Assembly: GCA_035274425.1 (NCBI GenBank)
Contig: DATEOC010000077.1
Coordinates: forward strand, 13,618-77,617
DNA: 64,000 nt
Origin: JADMIH01 sp035274425
GTDB lineage: Bacteria; Chloroflexota; Chloroflexia; QHBQ01; JADMIH01
Reading direction: 5' to 3'
This document shows positions 8,503-17,097 of the stretch, one piece after another (the first letter of the stretch is position 1; each line of letters starts with the position of its first letter). The translations under genes were made by a program, and so were the position numbers. Under the pieces are notes generated by a model. The model searched no databases, was not told the DNA's origin, and saw only the letters and a program-made list of their open reading frames with translations.

Positions 8503-8829
8503 ATGTCTATTCCTGGGCCATCTCAATACAGTATGACATTGGCTGATCTCCTCACCTATCTCCACCAGCAGCTATTGCAAGGCATGGGAAACGAGGAGTG
8601 GCGAAAGAAACAACGAGAAGGGGATTCCTTACTCTCAGTGCTTTGTGGACTTCAAGACGCAGCGACTTACCACAAGGACTGGAAACTTTTCGAGTTGCTT
8701 GACGACATGATTTATGTAGTTGCTCACGTAGGGATGAATATCACTTGGAAAGCGGAGGCTGTGCTATTCCGTGACTTGCCAAAGAAGCTGGACGATTGGC
8801 AGAAATCCCAGCAAGCCCCGGACCAGTAA
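8503..8829 (+). CDS. Small hypothetical protein
   Basis: I do not recognise this 108-residue, probably soluble and helical protein. It contains TLADLLTYLHQQLLQ, a central DAATYHKDWKLFELLDD stretch and a charged C-terminus, with no signal peptide or membrane segment. The frame stays open upstream to 8362, but that part looks non-coding. ATG 8503 has a weak ribosome site and ATG 8533 (MTLADLL) is an alternative. An extended -10 promoter lies 130 bp upstream and another follows the stop, so it seems to be a one-gene unit. Confidence 0.45.
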   Translation: MSIPGPSQYSMTLADLLTYLHQQLLQGMGNEEWRKKQREGDSLLSVLCGLQDAATYHKDWKLFELLDDMIYVVAHVGMNITWKAEAVLFRDLPKKLDDWQKSQQAPDQ

Positions 8830-8845
8830 AATAGAACAGCTATCT

Positions 8846-8853
8846 GGTATAAT
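8846..8853 (+). promoter_or_regulatory. Extended -10 promoter upstream of typA
   Basis: TGGTATAAT again joins a TG element to a perfect -10 box (8848-8853). It would give a leader of about 190 bases before typA. The leader contains GCCC...GGGGC followed by TTCTTT near 8911-8940, a weak attenuator-like hairpin that I cannot confirm. Confidence 0.5.
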
Positions 8854-9053
8854 AGAGGACAGCATCACATGTGACGCACATAGCGCGAGAATATTGCATA
8901 GCTAGTCTTTAGGCCCTGGCAACCCGCTGGGGCTTCTTTATGGAATAGGAATAGGATACACACGGAAGATGAAACCACCCAACTAACGACATCCGACAAC
9001 CTTACGAAATACGTACAACTTTAAACTTCTAACCTGGAACTTGGAACAAACTT

Positions 9054-10889
9054 ATGCAGCGCACCGACATACGAAACATCGCAATCATCGCCCATGTAGA
9101 TCACGGCAAGACGACCCTGGTGGACGCCATGCTCAAGCAGAGCCACATCTTCCGGGATAACCAGCAGGTGGCCGAGCGCGTGATGGACTCCAACGCCCTG
9201 GAGCGCGAGCGTGGCATAACCATCATGGCGAAGAACACGGCGGTAATCTATAAGGGTATCAAAATCAATATCGTGGACACGCCGGGCCATGCCGACTTTG
9301 GGGGAGAGGTGGAGCGCGTCATGAATATGGTGGATGGTGTGCTCATCCTGGTGGACGCCGTAGACGGCCCCATGCCGCAGACCAAGTTCGTGCTGCGCCA
9401 GGCCCTCCAGTGCGGCCACAAGGCCATCCTCGTCGTCAACAAGGTGGACCGTCCCAATGCCCGCCCCAACCACGTCCTGAACGAGACCTTCGACCTCTTC
9501 CTCGACCTGGGAGCGAGCGAAGAACAGGCTGAGTTCCCCACCATCTACACTAACGCTCTCACAGGCGCAGCGGGCACCAACTGGCGGCACATGGGGCCGA
9601 GCCTTGAGCCTCTCTTTGAAGCCATTGTTGAGCACATCCCACCGCCCCAGATAGACGCTGAAGCTCCGGCCCAGCTCCTCGTCACCACCATGACATATGA
9701 CGATTACAAGGGAAAGATCGTCGTGGGACGGCTTAGGAGCGGGGCGCTTCGCAAAGGCCAGTCTATAGCTAGAATTGATCACCAGGGCCAGATAATTTCA
9801 GGGAAGATCACCCAGCTCTTCGCCTTCAACGGCCTTGCGCGGCAAGAGGCGGATGAGGTCGCTGCCGGGGACATAGTCGCCATCGCGGGCATCTCTGACG
9901 TGAACATCGGTGACACGATTGCTGACGCCGCCGACCCTCGCCCCTTACCGCCCATACGCGTAGAGGAACCGACCCTTCGCATGACGTTTGGGGTGAACAC
10001 CAGTCCCTTTGCGGGGCGAGAGGGCACGTATGTAACGAGCCGTAAGTTACGAGAGCGGCTCTACAACGAGCTTGATCGCGACGTGGCCCTCAAGGTGGAG
10101 GATACCGAGAGTGCCGATACATACCTGGTGAGTGGGCGCGGGGAGCTGCACCTCGCCATCCTCATCGAGACGATGCGCAGGGAAGGTTACGAGTTCCAGG
10201 TCTCCAAGCCCGAAGTTATCTTCAAAGAGGTAGACGGACCGGAGGGACGCCGTCGTGAGGAGCCTTATGAGCAGGTAGAGATCGAGGTCTCTCAAGAGGT
10301 GCAGGGCGTGGTGGTGGAGCTGATGGGACAGCGTCGCGGCTCACTTATAGATATGAAGTATCGAGACGACGGCAGCGTGCATTACGTCTATAAAGCTCCC
10401 ACTCGCGGCCTCCTGGGCTTCCGGCAGGCGTTCCTCACCAACACTCGCGGCCAGGGTATCATGAACACTCTCTTTGCGGGGTATGGGCCGCTGGCCGGCC
10501 CGGTCGCTACCCGCTCCCAGGGTTCGCTCGTGGCGTGGGAGAGCGGCGTGACCAGTAGCTTCGGTCTGGACGGCGCGCAGCAGCGAGGCCAGCTATTCCT
10601 CGGCCCCGGCGTGGATGTGTATGAGGGACAGGTAGTCGGTGAGCATCTGCGCGAGCGCGACCTTGAGGTCAACGTCTGCAAGAAGAAACACCTGACCAAC
10701 ATGAGGCAAAGCACGTCCGATGAGGGCATCCGCCTTGAGCCTCCACGCGTCCTCTCCCTGGATGATGCCATCGAGTTCCTCGCCGACGATGAGTTGCTGG
10801 AAGTAACCCCAAAGGCATTCCGCCTACGCAAGCGTCTCCTCTCCAAGCACGAGCGCGACCGTGTGGCGAGCGCGATGAAGGTACGATAA
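9054..10889 (+). CDS. typA: Ribosome-associated GTPase TypA/BipA
   Basis: This 611-residue translation-factor GTPase has the usual length for TypA/BipA. The G domain shows AHVDHGKTTL near residues 13-22, the switch RERGITI near 51-57, DTPGH at 75-79 and NKVD at 129-132. Elongation-factor-like domains and the TypA-specific C-terminal region (TRGLLGFRQAFLTNTRGQG) follow. It binds 70S ribosomes and supports ribosome assembly and growth under stress or cold. ATG 9054 fits the family's N-terminus, though the ribosome site (GGAACTTGGAACAAACTT) is weak. It is transcribed alone from a promoter near 8850. Confidence 0.97.
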   Translation: MQRTDIRNIAIIAHVDHGKTTLVDAMLKQSHIFRDNQQVAERVMDSNALERERGITIMAKNTAVIYKGIKINIVDTPGHADFGGEVERVMNMVDGVLILVDAVDGPMPQTKFVLRQALQCGHKAILVVNKVDRPNARPNHVLNETFDLFLDLGASEEQAEFPTIYTNALTGAAGTNWRHMGPSLEPLFEAIVEHIPPPQIDAEAPAQLLVTTMTYDDYKGKIVVGRLRSGALRKGQSIARIDHQGQIISGKITQLFAFNGLARQEADEVAAGDIVAIAGISDVNIGDTIADAADPRPLPPIRVEEPTLRMTFGVNTSPFAGREGTYVTSRKLRERLYNELDRDVALKVEDTESADTYLVSGRGELHLAILIETMRREGYEFQVSKPEVIFKEVDGPEGRRREEPYEQVEIEVSQEVQGVVVELMGQRRGSLIDMKYRDDGSVHYVYKAPTRGLLGFRQAFLTNTRGQGIMNTLFAGYGPLAGPVATRSQGSLVAWESGVTSSFGLDGAQQRGQLFLGPGVDVYEGQVVGEHLRERDLEVNVCKKKHLTNMRQSTSDEGIRLEPPRVLSLDDAIEFLADDELLEVTPKAFRLRKRLLSKHERDRVASAMKVR

Positions 10890-10985
10890 GGTAAGTTTCT
10901 GAGGCTGGCACGTATTGACATTGCTCGTTTCCAGATGTATAAGGGATTTGGTAGTTAGCTTCAAGAAGTGATCAGGAGGTGAGTC

Positions 10986-11216
10986 ATGAGCACAACTGAC
11001 CAGACTAACATATCAATGCCACCCATTGAGCCGGAGTCTCTAGCTCTCACCGAGGAAGAACGTCGTAGCAAACAGATTGAGCGTAATCAAGCTGCAATCA
11101 AACTACTGCGTTCATGGAGGGAAGAGGGGCACGAGCAAGAGCAACGCGAAGCCTGGGAGTTCATAAGCCGTGCGCTCGATGAAGATAGGCTCTCGGACCG
11201 GAAGTTCTACTCGTGA
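10986..11216 (+). CDS. Putative antitoxin-like small protein
   Basis: This 76-residue, highly charged protein (SLALTEEERRSKQIERNQAAIKLLRSWREEG) is probably mostly helical. I do not recognise a named family. It ends RLSDRKFYS and overlaps the following PIN-domain gene by four bases (GTGA), the layout of antitoxin-toxin pairs. A perfect AGGAGGTGA lies seven bases before its ATG. If it is an antitoxin it would neutralise and autoregulate with the PIN partner; because that partner is broken, the pair may be decaying. Confidence 0.65.
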   Translation: MSTTDQTNISMPPIEPESLALTEEERRSKQIERNQAAIKLLRSWREEGHEQEQREAWEFISRALDEDRLSDRKFYS

Positions 11217-11648
11217 GTAGGGTAGTAGTCCTTGACTCAGGCCCACTTGGCCGCATTACCAACCCTGCTGCGACTTCGGATAATGATCTTTGTAATCGCT
11301 GGCTAGAGTACCTTTTGGCTGACGGAACCGTTGTAGTCATTCCAGAGATTGCTGATTATGAACTTCGTAGAGAGTATCTGCTCGTAGGTATGGCCGCGAG
11401 CATTAGACAGTTGGACGCACTTAGATCAGTCCTGAGATTTGCTCCCATTACTACCCCTGTTATGCTGAAGGCTGCCGACTTCTGGGCGCAAGACCGCCGA
11501 CGACAAAGCCCTCGATGGCGACGTTATCCTGGCAGCCCAGGCCAGCCTCCTCACTCACCTCGGTGATGAAATCGTGGTAGCTACCACAAACGTCAAGCGC
11601 CTATCCATGTTCGTAGATGCCCGCTTATGGCAAGACGTGCCAGCGTGA
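11213..11648 (+). pseudogene. PIN-domain (VapC-like) toxin gene, frameshifted
   Basis: The reading frame starts at GTG 11213, overlapping the upstream stop. It encodes a PIN-type N-terminus (VVVLDSGPLGRITNP with the first acidic residue, then PEIADYELRRE with the conserved acidic pair) up to FWAQ near 11491. There the frame is lost. From 11493 the +1 frame continues exactly as a PIN C-terminus, with TADDKALDGDVILAAQA and VVATTNVKRLSMFVDARLWQD, to TGA at 11646. About six residues usually found between these parts are missing, so a small out-of-frame deletion is likely. An intact gene would encode a Mg-dependent ribonuclease of about 145 residues; this one would give a truncated 117-residue product. 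Confidence 0.8.
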
Positions 11649-11732
11649 TTAAGTCGCTATGAGTGACTTCGACGGTATTCGTAGCCCCACAACGAGGTCA
11701 ACTAACTCAACGAAGAGATAGGGGTCTGTTTC

Positions 11733-12101
11733 ATGCGTGATCTATTCTTTGTTGCACTGCCATTCGGCGTTATCGCAGCCCATTTGCTTATCGCCTGGCT
11801 GATTGTACGGCGCTTCTCAGCCCCCATGTCCTATCTGGCTTTGTTGATCGTGTCATTTGGAACCTTCGGTGTTTGGTTCTTTATAAGTTTCATGGTGCTA
11901 TTTGGCGTATACGAAAACCCTGATGCAACCGGGACTGAGCGAGCCGTGGCAGACTTTATTTTTGGTCCTACAATGTGGTTGGTGGGACCAGACTCCATAT
12001 TTCAAGGCACATGGGGTTTCTTCGCAACAATTCTTACGTGGTTGTTTATCTTCTTCCTGCTTGGACTATTGCCGAAGGTCTTTATCAAGCGAAAAGCGTA
12101 A
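11733..12101 (+). CDS. Small membrane protein, unknown function
   Basis: This 122-residue protein has three hydrophobic segments: near residues 5-28, 33-60 and 95-115. A short loop (YENPDATGTERAVADFIFGP) separates the second and third, and the C-terminus is basic (KVFIKRKA). I do not recognise a family. The ribosome site is weak (AGATAGGGGTCTG). It lies between the broken toxin gene and the left end of the Tn3-type element, in a region lower in GC than its surroundings, so it is probably accessory. Confidence 0.55.
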   Translation: MRDLFFVALPFGVIAAHLLIAWLIVRRFSAPMSYLALLIVSFGTFGVWFFISFMVLFGVYENPDATGTERAVADFIFGPTMWLVGPDSIFQGTWGFFATILTWLFIFFLLGLLPKVFIKRKA

Positions 12102-12177
12102 TCGCCAAGATGAGTGTCTAAAAATAGGCTAGCTCATTTACCCTAATAGTAGCGCGCTCTTCGCCGGAGTACTGTTA

Positions 12178-12215
12178 GGCCTGTGAGTAGCAATGGAACG
12201 AAAACTTACGCTAAG
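12178..12215 (+). repeat. 38-bp Tn3-family terminal inverted repeat (outer end on the left)
   Basis: The 38 bases run from GGCCTGTGAG to TTACGCTAAG and include GGAACGAAAAC at the same position as in the Tn3 end (which runs GGGG... to ...ACGTTAAG). Length, internal motif and inner TAAG all agree. It lies 83 bp from the 3' end of the transposase gene, as expected for a transposon terminus. Confidence 0.85.
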
Positions 12216-12297
12216 AGGATAACTGGTCAGGTATTCAACCGATGAATAGTGAAGAGGCACGGTGATTAGATGACATAGTGTAGCCCTACATCTACGT

Positions 12298-15200
12298 CTA
12301 TGCGCTTTGCTCCAGTTGCTCCTCAGGGTCTGCAGGGTCGCGTAGCGGGCGCATTTGTCCTCTCAAGAGTGGCTCCGATAGACTGAAGTGATAACGTCCA
12401 AGCATATTGATATGCTCATACGCCAGGGGTGACAGCCGTGCAAGATCCTCCGGTCTTACCTGAAACTCTCCGTTCACCTCTTTCTCTCCTTTTGGCGTGC
12501 CAACCATGCTGGGTATATGCTCGATATATCTACCCTTCTTGGGAATCCTACCAACAGCACTGACACGGTAATCCTCAGCACCACCTGCCCACTCTGCATG
12601 CTCTGCTTGTCCCACACCATATGTATCACGCTGGCCGTGCAGTTCCTCAGAAGTAGAATAAGTTCTATCCGTGCTACTAATGCCGCCAGTGCCCTTGATG
12701 CGTAGATGATCTAGAGCCACCTGCATATAACGGGTATTCCACAGCACTATCATGTTGATTACCAGGCCAAGTGCACCCAACTGGTCTTCCTGACCCTCTC
12801 GATAGCGCTGGCGCAACTCTCCCTTCTGTCCATGGAAGACTACCCGTGCAAGGCTGTGTCGTGCCTCTCCTCGGTTCAGTTGAATAAGAATGCGTCGTCG
12901 ATAGGTCTCATCATCTACGTAAGCCAACAAGTATAGCGTTTTGACTATTCTTCCCAGTTCCCCAATTGCTCGTGCTAGGGTAGAAGGGCGGCTTGTGCCG
13001 CTTCCCCCATGTAAAGAGCGTATCAATGCAGAAGCGCTCACAACACCCATCTTGAGAGAGCCCGCCACTCGTAAAAGGTCGTCCCAGTTACGAGAGATCA
13101 GTCCGGTATTGATACGGTTGCGCGCCACGCCGTTGAGCGGGCCATAATCTGCTGCCGCATCCATACGCCAGAAACGCGCCTCGCCTACATCTGCAAGCCT
13201 GGGGCTGAATTGATAGCCGAGTAACCAAAAGAGACCGAATATGAGATCGCTGTATCCAGCGGTGTCACTCATGATCTCTGTTGGGCGTAAGCTTGTCTGT
13301 TGTTCCAATAACCCGTCGAGGATGTAAAGCGAGTCCCGGATCGTGCCTGGGATTACGATGGCGTGGAACCCTGTAAATTGGTCGCTGGTGAAGTTATAAA
13401 GGGTGACACCTCTACCAACGCCGAAATACTTACTGTTGGGCCTAGCATTGAGCGTACGTACTGGGACCACAAAACGCAAGCCATCAGCAGAAGCCACCTC
13501 TCCGCCACCCCATTCTTGAGCCAGGGGTAAGTGGGCATGGTAGTCTACGAGGCGAGCATTAGCCTGGATAAGCGTCTCGGTCCTGATGTAATTTTGCTGA
13601 ACCCAGGACAACCTGCTGCGCGTCAGTGCCGGAATATCCTGCCGTACAAGGGGCTCAAGTCCAATGTTGCACGCTTGAGCTAAGAGCACGGCGCAGATGC
13701 TGAGCGGCAGGTCCTTCGCCCGCTCTCTACCTTCGCTGAGGTGGGTGAATTCGTGAGCAAATCCGGTCCACTCCTGCACCTCAAGCATGAGTTCGGGCAG
13801 ATCTACCCGCGGAAGCAGAGCCGCTATCTGCTGACGCAGGATCTTCAAGCTTGCAGGGTCCTCAAGCCTGTCTAATCCTGCAACCACCAGGCTATCGCGA
13901 GTAGCCTCCTTATGAATGCTGGCGCCTACATTATTAGCATTATTATCTAGATGGCCGTCAGCATGCAGACGCAACTTGGCAGTATCATTTCCGGTATTGT
14001 TGCTGGTCTCATTCTTTGTGGCATCGGGTCTGCTCCTCCTGTTGTCTCCCCTTGTAATGGTAAGGGTCCTCAGGTTATCTCCATGGTTTTGGTGGTTAGC
14101 TCTACTTGAATTGGAGTGTGAGCTTATGTGTGAAGGCTCAATACGCATGGCGGAATTCGTCGCCAGGTTCTCAGCCGTCCTGCGGTAAGCTTCACCAAGC
14201 TCGTTCGCCAGGGTTTGAAGTTCGACTTCGGGTGTAAGCTCACGCTGCAAGCTGTGACAGACATGGCTCCGCAGCCGCTCCCATGCCTGTCCTTGAAGAA
14301 GCTTGGCGCGGGGGTCTCCCCATCGCTCACTCCTCGGTAAAAAGACGTCTCGTTTGCGGAGTGCGTCCTGGAGGCGTTCCAACGTGCAGAGTGTATAATA
14401 CTTCCGATCTATCTGCCGACGAGTACGGTAGACATAGCGTCGCCACGGCCTGCTCACTACTTCTCGCGGGACATGACGCATAACTGGTTTTTTCTGTCCT
14501 TCAATGTCGCGGAGGAACTGCCAAGCTTCAAGTACCGGTTTGCCTGCTTCAGTAGCCTTGAACTCTGTCGTTTCGAGTAATAAGGGCAGGAAACGCCGCA
14601 CCGTGGTATATCGAGTCAACAGGTCGGCATAGTGACTATGGCTGTCGTCTTTGGGATGTGCAAGATCCCCAATGGTCGCTATGGCAGCTTCTAGCCTGTT
14701 TGGGGCAACTCGTGTGAAGACTGCCCGCCGTAACTCCTCATCCCCGTACGTTGCGTCAAGTAAAATGAGGCACGCCTCTCGTAGCTGCAAAGCGGCAGCA
14801 TCCAAATCGCGGAGCGTTCTCAGCCTCTCTTTCTGCCGGACACGGGCTGCGCGTGCCAATAGCATTTGAATCAGCAGGTCAAGGAGATCAACAGCATCAT
14901 CCTGGGCAGTTACTTCAAGAGAGCAAATAAAGGCCAGGAGAGTAGCGATCCTACGGTCCTCTGGCATACGAGTAATTGCTTGAGCGCGAGCAGATGCAGC
15001 ATAACGAGCTAACACCATGAGCCGGGAGGGAGGCACAGCAGAAAGATCAAGTTCCCCTGCTCCTATGGTACGAATTTCCTTCAGGCGTTGGAGGGCACGA
15101 ACCATTTCATTTGCGCTCACATGGGTAGGTGCGTGACGAAGCCGATCAAGAGGCGACTGGCGTTCACCCGGGGCAATGGTCAGCAATTGCTCCAGGCGCA

Positions 15201-15783
15201 ACTGCTGCTCAGGGGTAACGACTTGAAATAGCGTCCTCCACAGGCGAACAGCTACTCGGTCTCGCACACTTGCGATCAGACGTGCAAGTGTGGTCGCACC
15301 TGGGAGAAGTATTTTCCTTTCGACTAACCATGCTGTTGCCAGGTCGAAGAGCACGCTGGGGCGTTCCGCGCTAAGCCACGCTCGCGTATACAACCATCTC
15401 ACCAGGCGAAAGTGGCCGGGTTGAGCGTTAAAGTCCTTGTACCCATAGGTCTGCTTGATTTCATCGGCGTGGTCCCAGTGTGTAGTTGGGCGAGCCATGT
15501 AGCGCTCCAGGCACTGGGGATCTGCAATACGGAGCTGAGATGCCATGAAGCTCACAATGTTCGCTGGTACATCGGTGGGGTCAGAGAGAAAAGTGCCCAA
15601 GAAGCGAACCGTGCCTAGCTGGAGAGCGAAGCCGAGTCTGTTATGGGGGCCCCGTTTACTTGCCAATACTGTGCGGTCAGCATCATCTAAATGGAAGTAG
15701 CGTGCCAATTGATCCGGCGTGGGTTCGTCGGCATAGCGTCCATAGCGATATTGCTGTTCGTTAGTCAAGAAGTCAACAGGCAT
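12298..15783 (-). CDS. tnpA: Tn3-family transposase TnpA
   Basis: This 1161-residue protein catalyses replicative transposition. The N-terminal DUF4158-type region (PVDFLTNEQQYRYGRYADEP) binds the ends. The C-terminal half carries the catalytic domain, with MSDTAGYSDLIFGLFWLLGY near residue 840, WRMDAAADYGPLN and NWDDLLRVAGSL near 875-905, and the acidic block EARHSLARVVFHGQKGELRQ to GQEDQLGALGLV near 973-1005. Most relatives have about 1000 residues. The excess comes from two apparent inserts: a low-complexity Asn/His/Thr-rich stretch near residues 540-635 and a Gly/Ser/Glu-rich stretch near 1030-1105, just before RPEDLARLSPLAYEHINMLG. Both are in frame. ATG 15783 is preceded by GAGAGG. Confidence 0.95.
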   Translation of the reverse strand: MPVDFLTNEQQYRYGRYADEPTPDQLARYFHLDDADRTVLASKRGPHNRLGFALQLGTVRFLGTFLSDPTDVPANIVSFMASQLRIADPQCLERYMARPTTHWDHADEIKQTYGYKDFNAQPGHFRLVRWLYTRAWLSAERPSVLFDLATAWLVERKILLPGATTLARLIASVRDRVAVRLWRTLFQVVTPEQQLRLEQLLTIAPGERQSPLDRLRHAPTHVSANEMVRALQRLKEIRTIGAGELDLSAVPPSRLMVLARYAASARAQAITRMPEDRRIATLLAFICSLEVTAQDDAVDLLDLLIQMLLARAARVRQKERLRTLRDLDAAALQLREACLILLDATYGDEELRRAVFTRVAPNRLEAAIATIGDLAHPKDDSHSHYADLLTRYTTVRRFLPLLLETTEFKATEAGKPVLEAWQFLRDIEGQKKPVMRHVPREVVSRPWRRYVYRTRRQIDRKYYTLCTLERLQDALRKRDVFLPRSERWGDPRAKLLQGQAWERLRSHVCHSLQRELTPEVELQTLANELGEAYRRTAENLATNSAMRIEPSHISSHSNSSRANHQNHGDNLRTLTITRGDNRRSRPDATKNETSNNTGNDTAKLRLHADGHLDNNANNVGASIHKEATRDSLVVAGLDRLEDPASLKILRQQIAALLPRVDLPELMLEVQEWTGFAHEFTHLSEGRERAKDLPLSICAVLLAQACNIGLEPLVRQDIPALTRSRLSWVQQNYIRTETLIQANARLVDYHAHLPLAQEWGGGEVASADGLRFVVPVRTLNARPNSKYFGVGRGVTLYNFTSDQFTGFHAIVIPGTIRDSLYILDGLLEQQTSLRPTEIMSDTAGYSDLIFGLFWLLGYQFSPRLADVGEARFWRMDAAADYGPLNGVARNRINTGLISRNWDDLLRVAGSLKMGVVSASALIRSLHGGSGTSRPSTLARAIGELGRIVKTLYLLAYVDDETYRRRILIQLNRGEARHSLARVVFHGQKGELRQRYREGQEDQLGALGLVINMIVLWNTRYMQVALDHLRIKGTGGISSTDRTYSTSEELHGQRDTYGVGQAEHAEWAGGAEDYRVSAVGRIPKKGRYIEHIPSMVGTPKGEKEVNGEFQVRPEDLARLSPLAYEHINMLGRYHFSLSEPLLRGQMRPLRDPADPEEQLEQSA

Positions 15784-15867
15784 GGTATCTTAACCTCTCA
15801 TAATTCCCCATGATTCCTTATGATTGTTGTTGCCTTGTACATAGCAGTTCGCAAGAAGTAGACTACG

Positions 15868-16794
15868 TTAGGACCACGCTATCTTTTCGACCTCTTTCTG
15901 TAGGTCGCTCTTCGTGCCTCGAATGTAGATCATAGTGGTATCGAGAGAGTCATGCCCCATAATCTGGGCCAGTCGGTGTAGAGGAACCGCCTCGGCCATG
16001 CGGTACCCGAACCGGTGGCGGAGGTCATGTGGGCTGACATCCGTAAGGCGCGCCTGTGCCGCATATTTCTTCATCAAGTGTCCAAGTGCTCGCTCCGTTA
16101 GCGCTCCTCCTGTCTTCCCCGACGGGAACAGGTTAAGTGAGTTCGCTGGAAGAGTTGGCAGGTATTCCAATAGAGCAGTGCGTACTGTAGCGTTGAGGGG
16201 TACTTCTCTGTACTTGTTGCGCTTGCCAAGGATCTGTAATGTCCCGCTCCGCTTCCCCATTTGCACGTCGTGTGGCTTGAGCTTGCAGACCTCCCTGGCT
16301 CGCAAACCGGTGTGGAGCATCATCACGATAATTGTGCGATCCCGCAGATTGCCGCCTGCAGAAACTGCTGCCAGCAGAGCCTCTTCTTCTCTGTCGGTGA
16401 GGTGTCGTGGAGGCTGATCTTCTTGAGTCACCAACTTGACCACACTCGCAGGATTTCGCTCAACCAGCCCCACCTCAACAGCCCAGGAAAAGTATCGCTT
16501 GAGGGTGACCAGCGCGCGGTTTACTGTGGCGGGCTTTAGATTGAGTACTGTTTGCAAATAGGAGCGGTAGCGGGTTATGGTGGGAGTGGTCACAGTACTC
16601 GGTGTAAAAGGTTGCCCAACCTCCTGAGCTTCTTCCCAAGTGAGTTCGCACCAAGCAGCGAACTGCCTCAGGTCGCTCAGGTAGTTTCGTATGGTTGAAG
16701 GAGTGAAATCCTCATCGTTTCGGAGATAAGCCGTATATTGATCTATGGCTTGTTGCCCAGATGAGGAGACCTTTGGAGTACCGAGGCGTGCCAT
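15868..16794 (-). CDS. tnpI: Tyrosine recombinase, TnpI/XerC-like resolvase
   Basis: This 308-residue recombinase has an N-terminal SAM-like core-binding domain (residues 15-105) and a C-terminal catalytic domain. The catalytic set is visible: Arg165 (HTGLRAREV), Lys194 (GKRNKYREVPL), His256 and Arg259 (HDLRH), His281 (GHDSLDTTMIY) and Tyr290 as nucleophile. It is encoded just upstream of tnpA on the same strand. A cluster of TTAGCAGAC repeats, the probable recombination site, lies 144 bp before its start. It should resolve transposition cointegrates. XerC/D duty in chromosome segregation is less likely given this setting. Confidence 0.92.
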   Translation of the reverse strand: MARLGTPKVSSSGQQAIDQYTAYLRNDEDFTPSTIRNYLSDLRQFAAWCELTWEEAQEVGQPFTPSTVTTPTITRYRSYLQTVLNLKPATVNRALVTLKRYFSWAVEVGLVERNPASVVKLVTQEDQPPRHLTDREEEALLAAVSAGGNLRDRTIIVMMLHTGLRAREVCKLKPHDVQMGKRSGTLQILGKRNKYREVPLNATVRTALLEYLPTLPANSLNLFPSGKTGGALTERALGHLMKKYAAQARLTDVSPHDLRHRFGYRMAEAVPLHRLAQIMGHDSLDTTMIYIRGTKSDLQKEVEKIAWS

Positions 16795-16937
16795 ACAGTT
16801 CCTACTGACTGGCGCACATAACAGAGCACAAGATCACCAGCCATTAAGCTAGAAGAGTCCCAGTTGCGACACGTAGGCACCGAGTTGCAGAAGAATAATT
16901 TGACAGGTCGATACCGGATACGTTGTTAGAGAATATA

Positions 16938-17034
16938 TTAGCAGACATGGCTCTGAAGAGTTTTCCACAGCGTTAGCAGACGTTCTCTACTCGTGCGTTA
17001 GTAGGATGATGTCTGCTAAAGTAAGTTAGCAGTA
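16938..17034. other. Candidate TnpI recombination site (core dyad plus two accessory repeats)
   Basis: TTAGCAGAC occurs directly at 16938-16946 and 16973-16981 (35 bp apart). The same motif forms an inverted pair around a 6-bp spacer at 17011-17034 (GTCTGCTAA-AGTAAG-TTAGCAGTA). Two inverted core arms plus two direct accessory arms is the arrangement known for the Tn4430 internal recombination site. It lies upstream of the recombinase gene. Confidence 0.75.
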
Positions 17035-17097
17035 ATCGTTGCCAGATGCGGTTGTCCTGCGTTCGATCTAGTACTCCGCAAACGAGGCGTACTGATC

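Noticed and set aside
8911..8940. Riboswitch or attenuator before typA
   Set aside because: Only a four- to five-pair GC stem with a short T-rich tail is visible; no known riboswitch core could be matched.
15868..16794. Housekeeping XerC/XerD assignment for the tyrosine recombinase
   Set aside because: Adjacency to tnpA and the multi-repeat site fits a transposon resolvase better; sequence alone does not exclude Xer-like activity.
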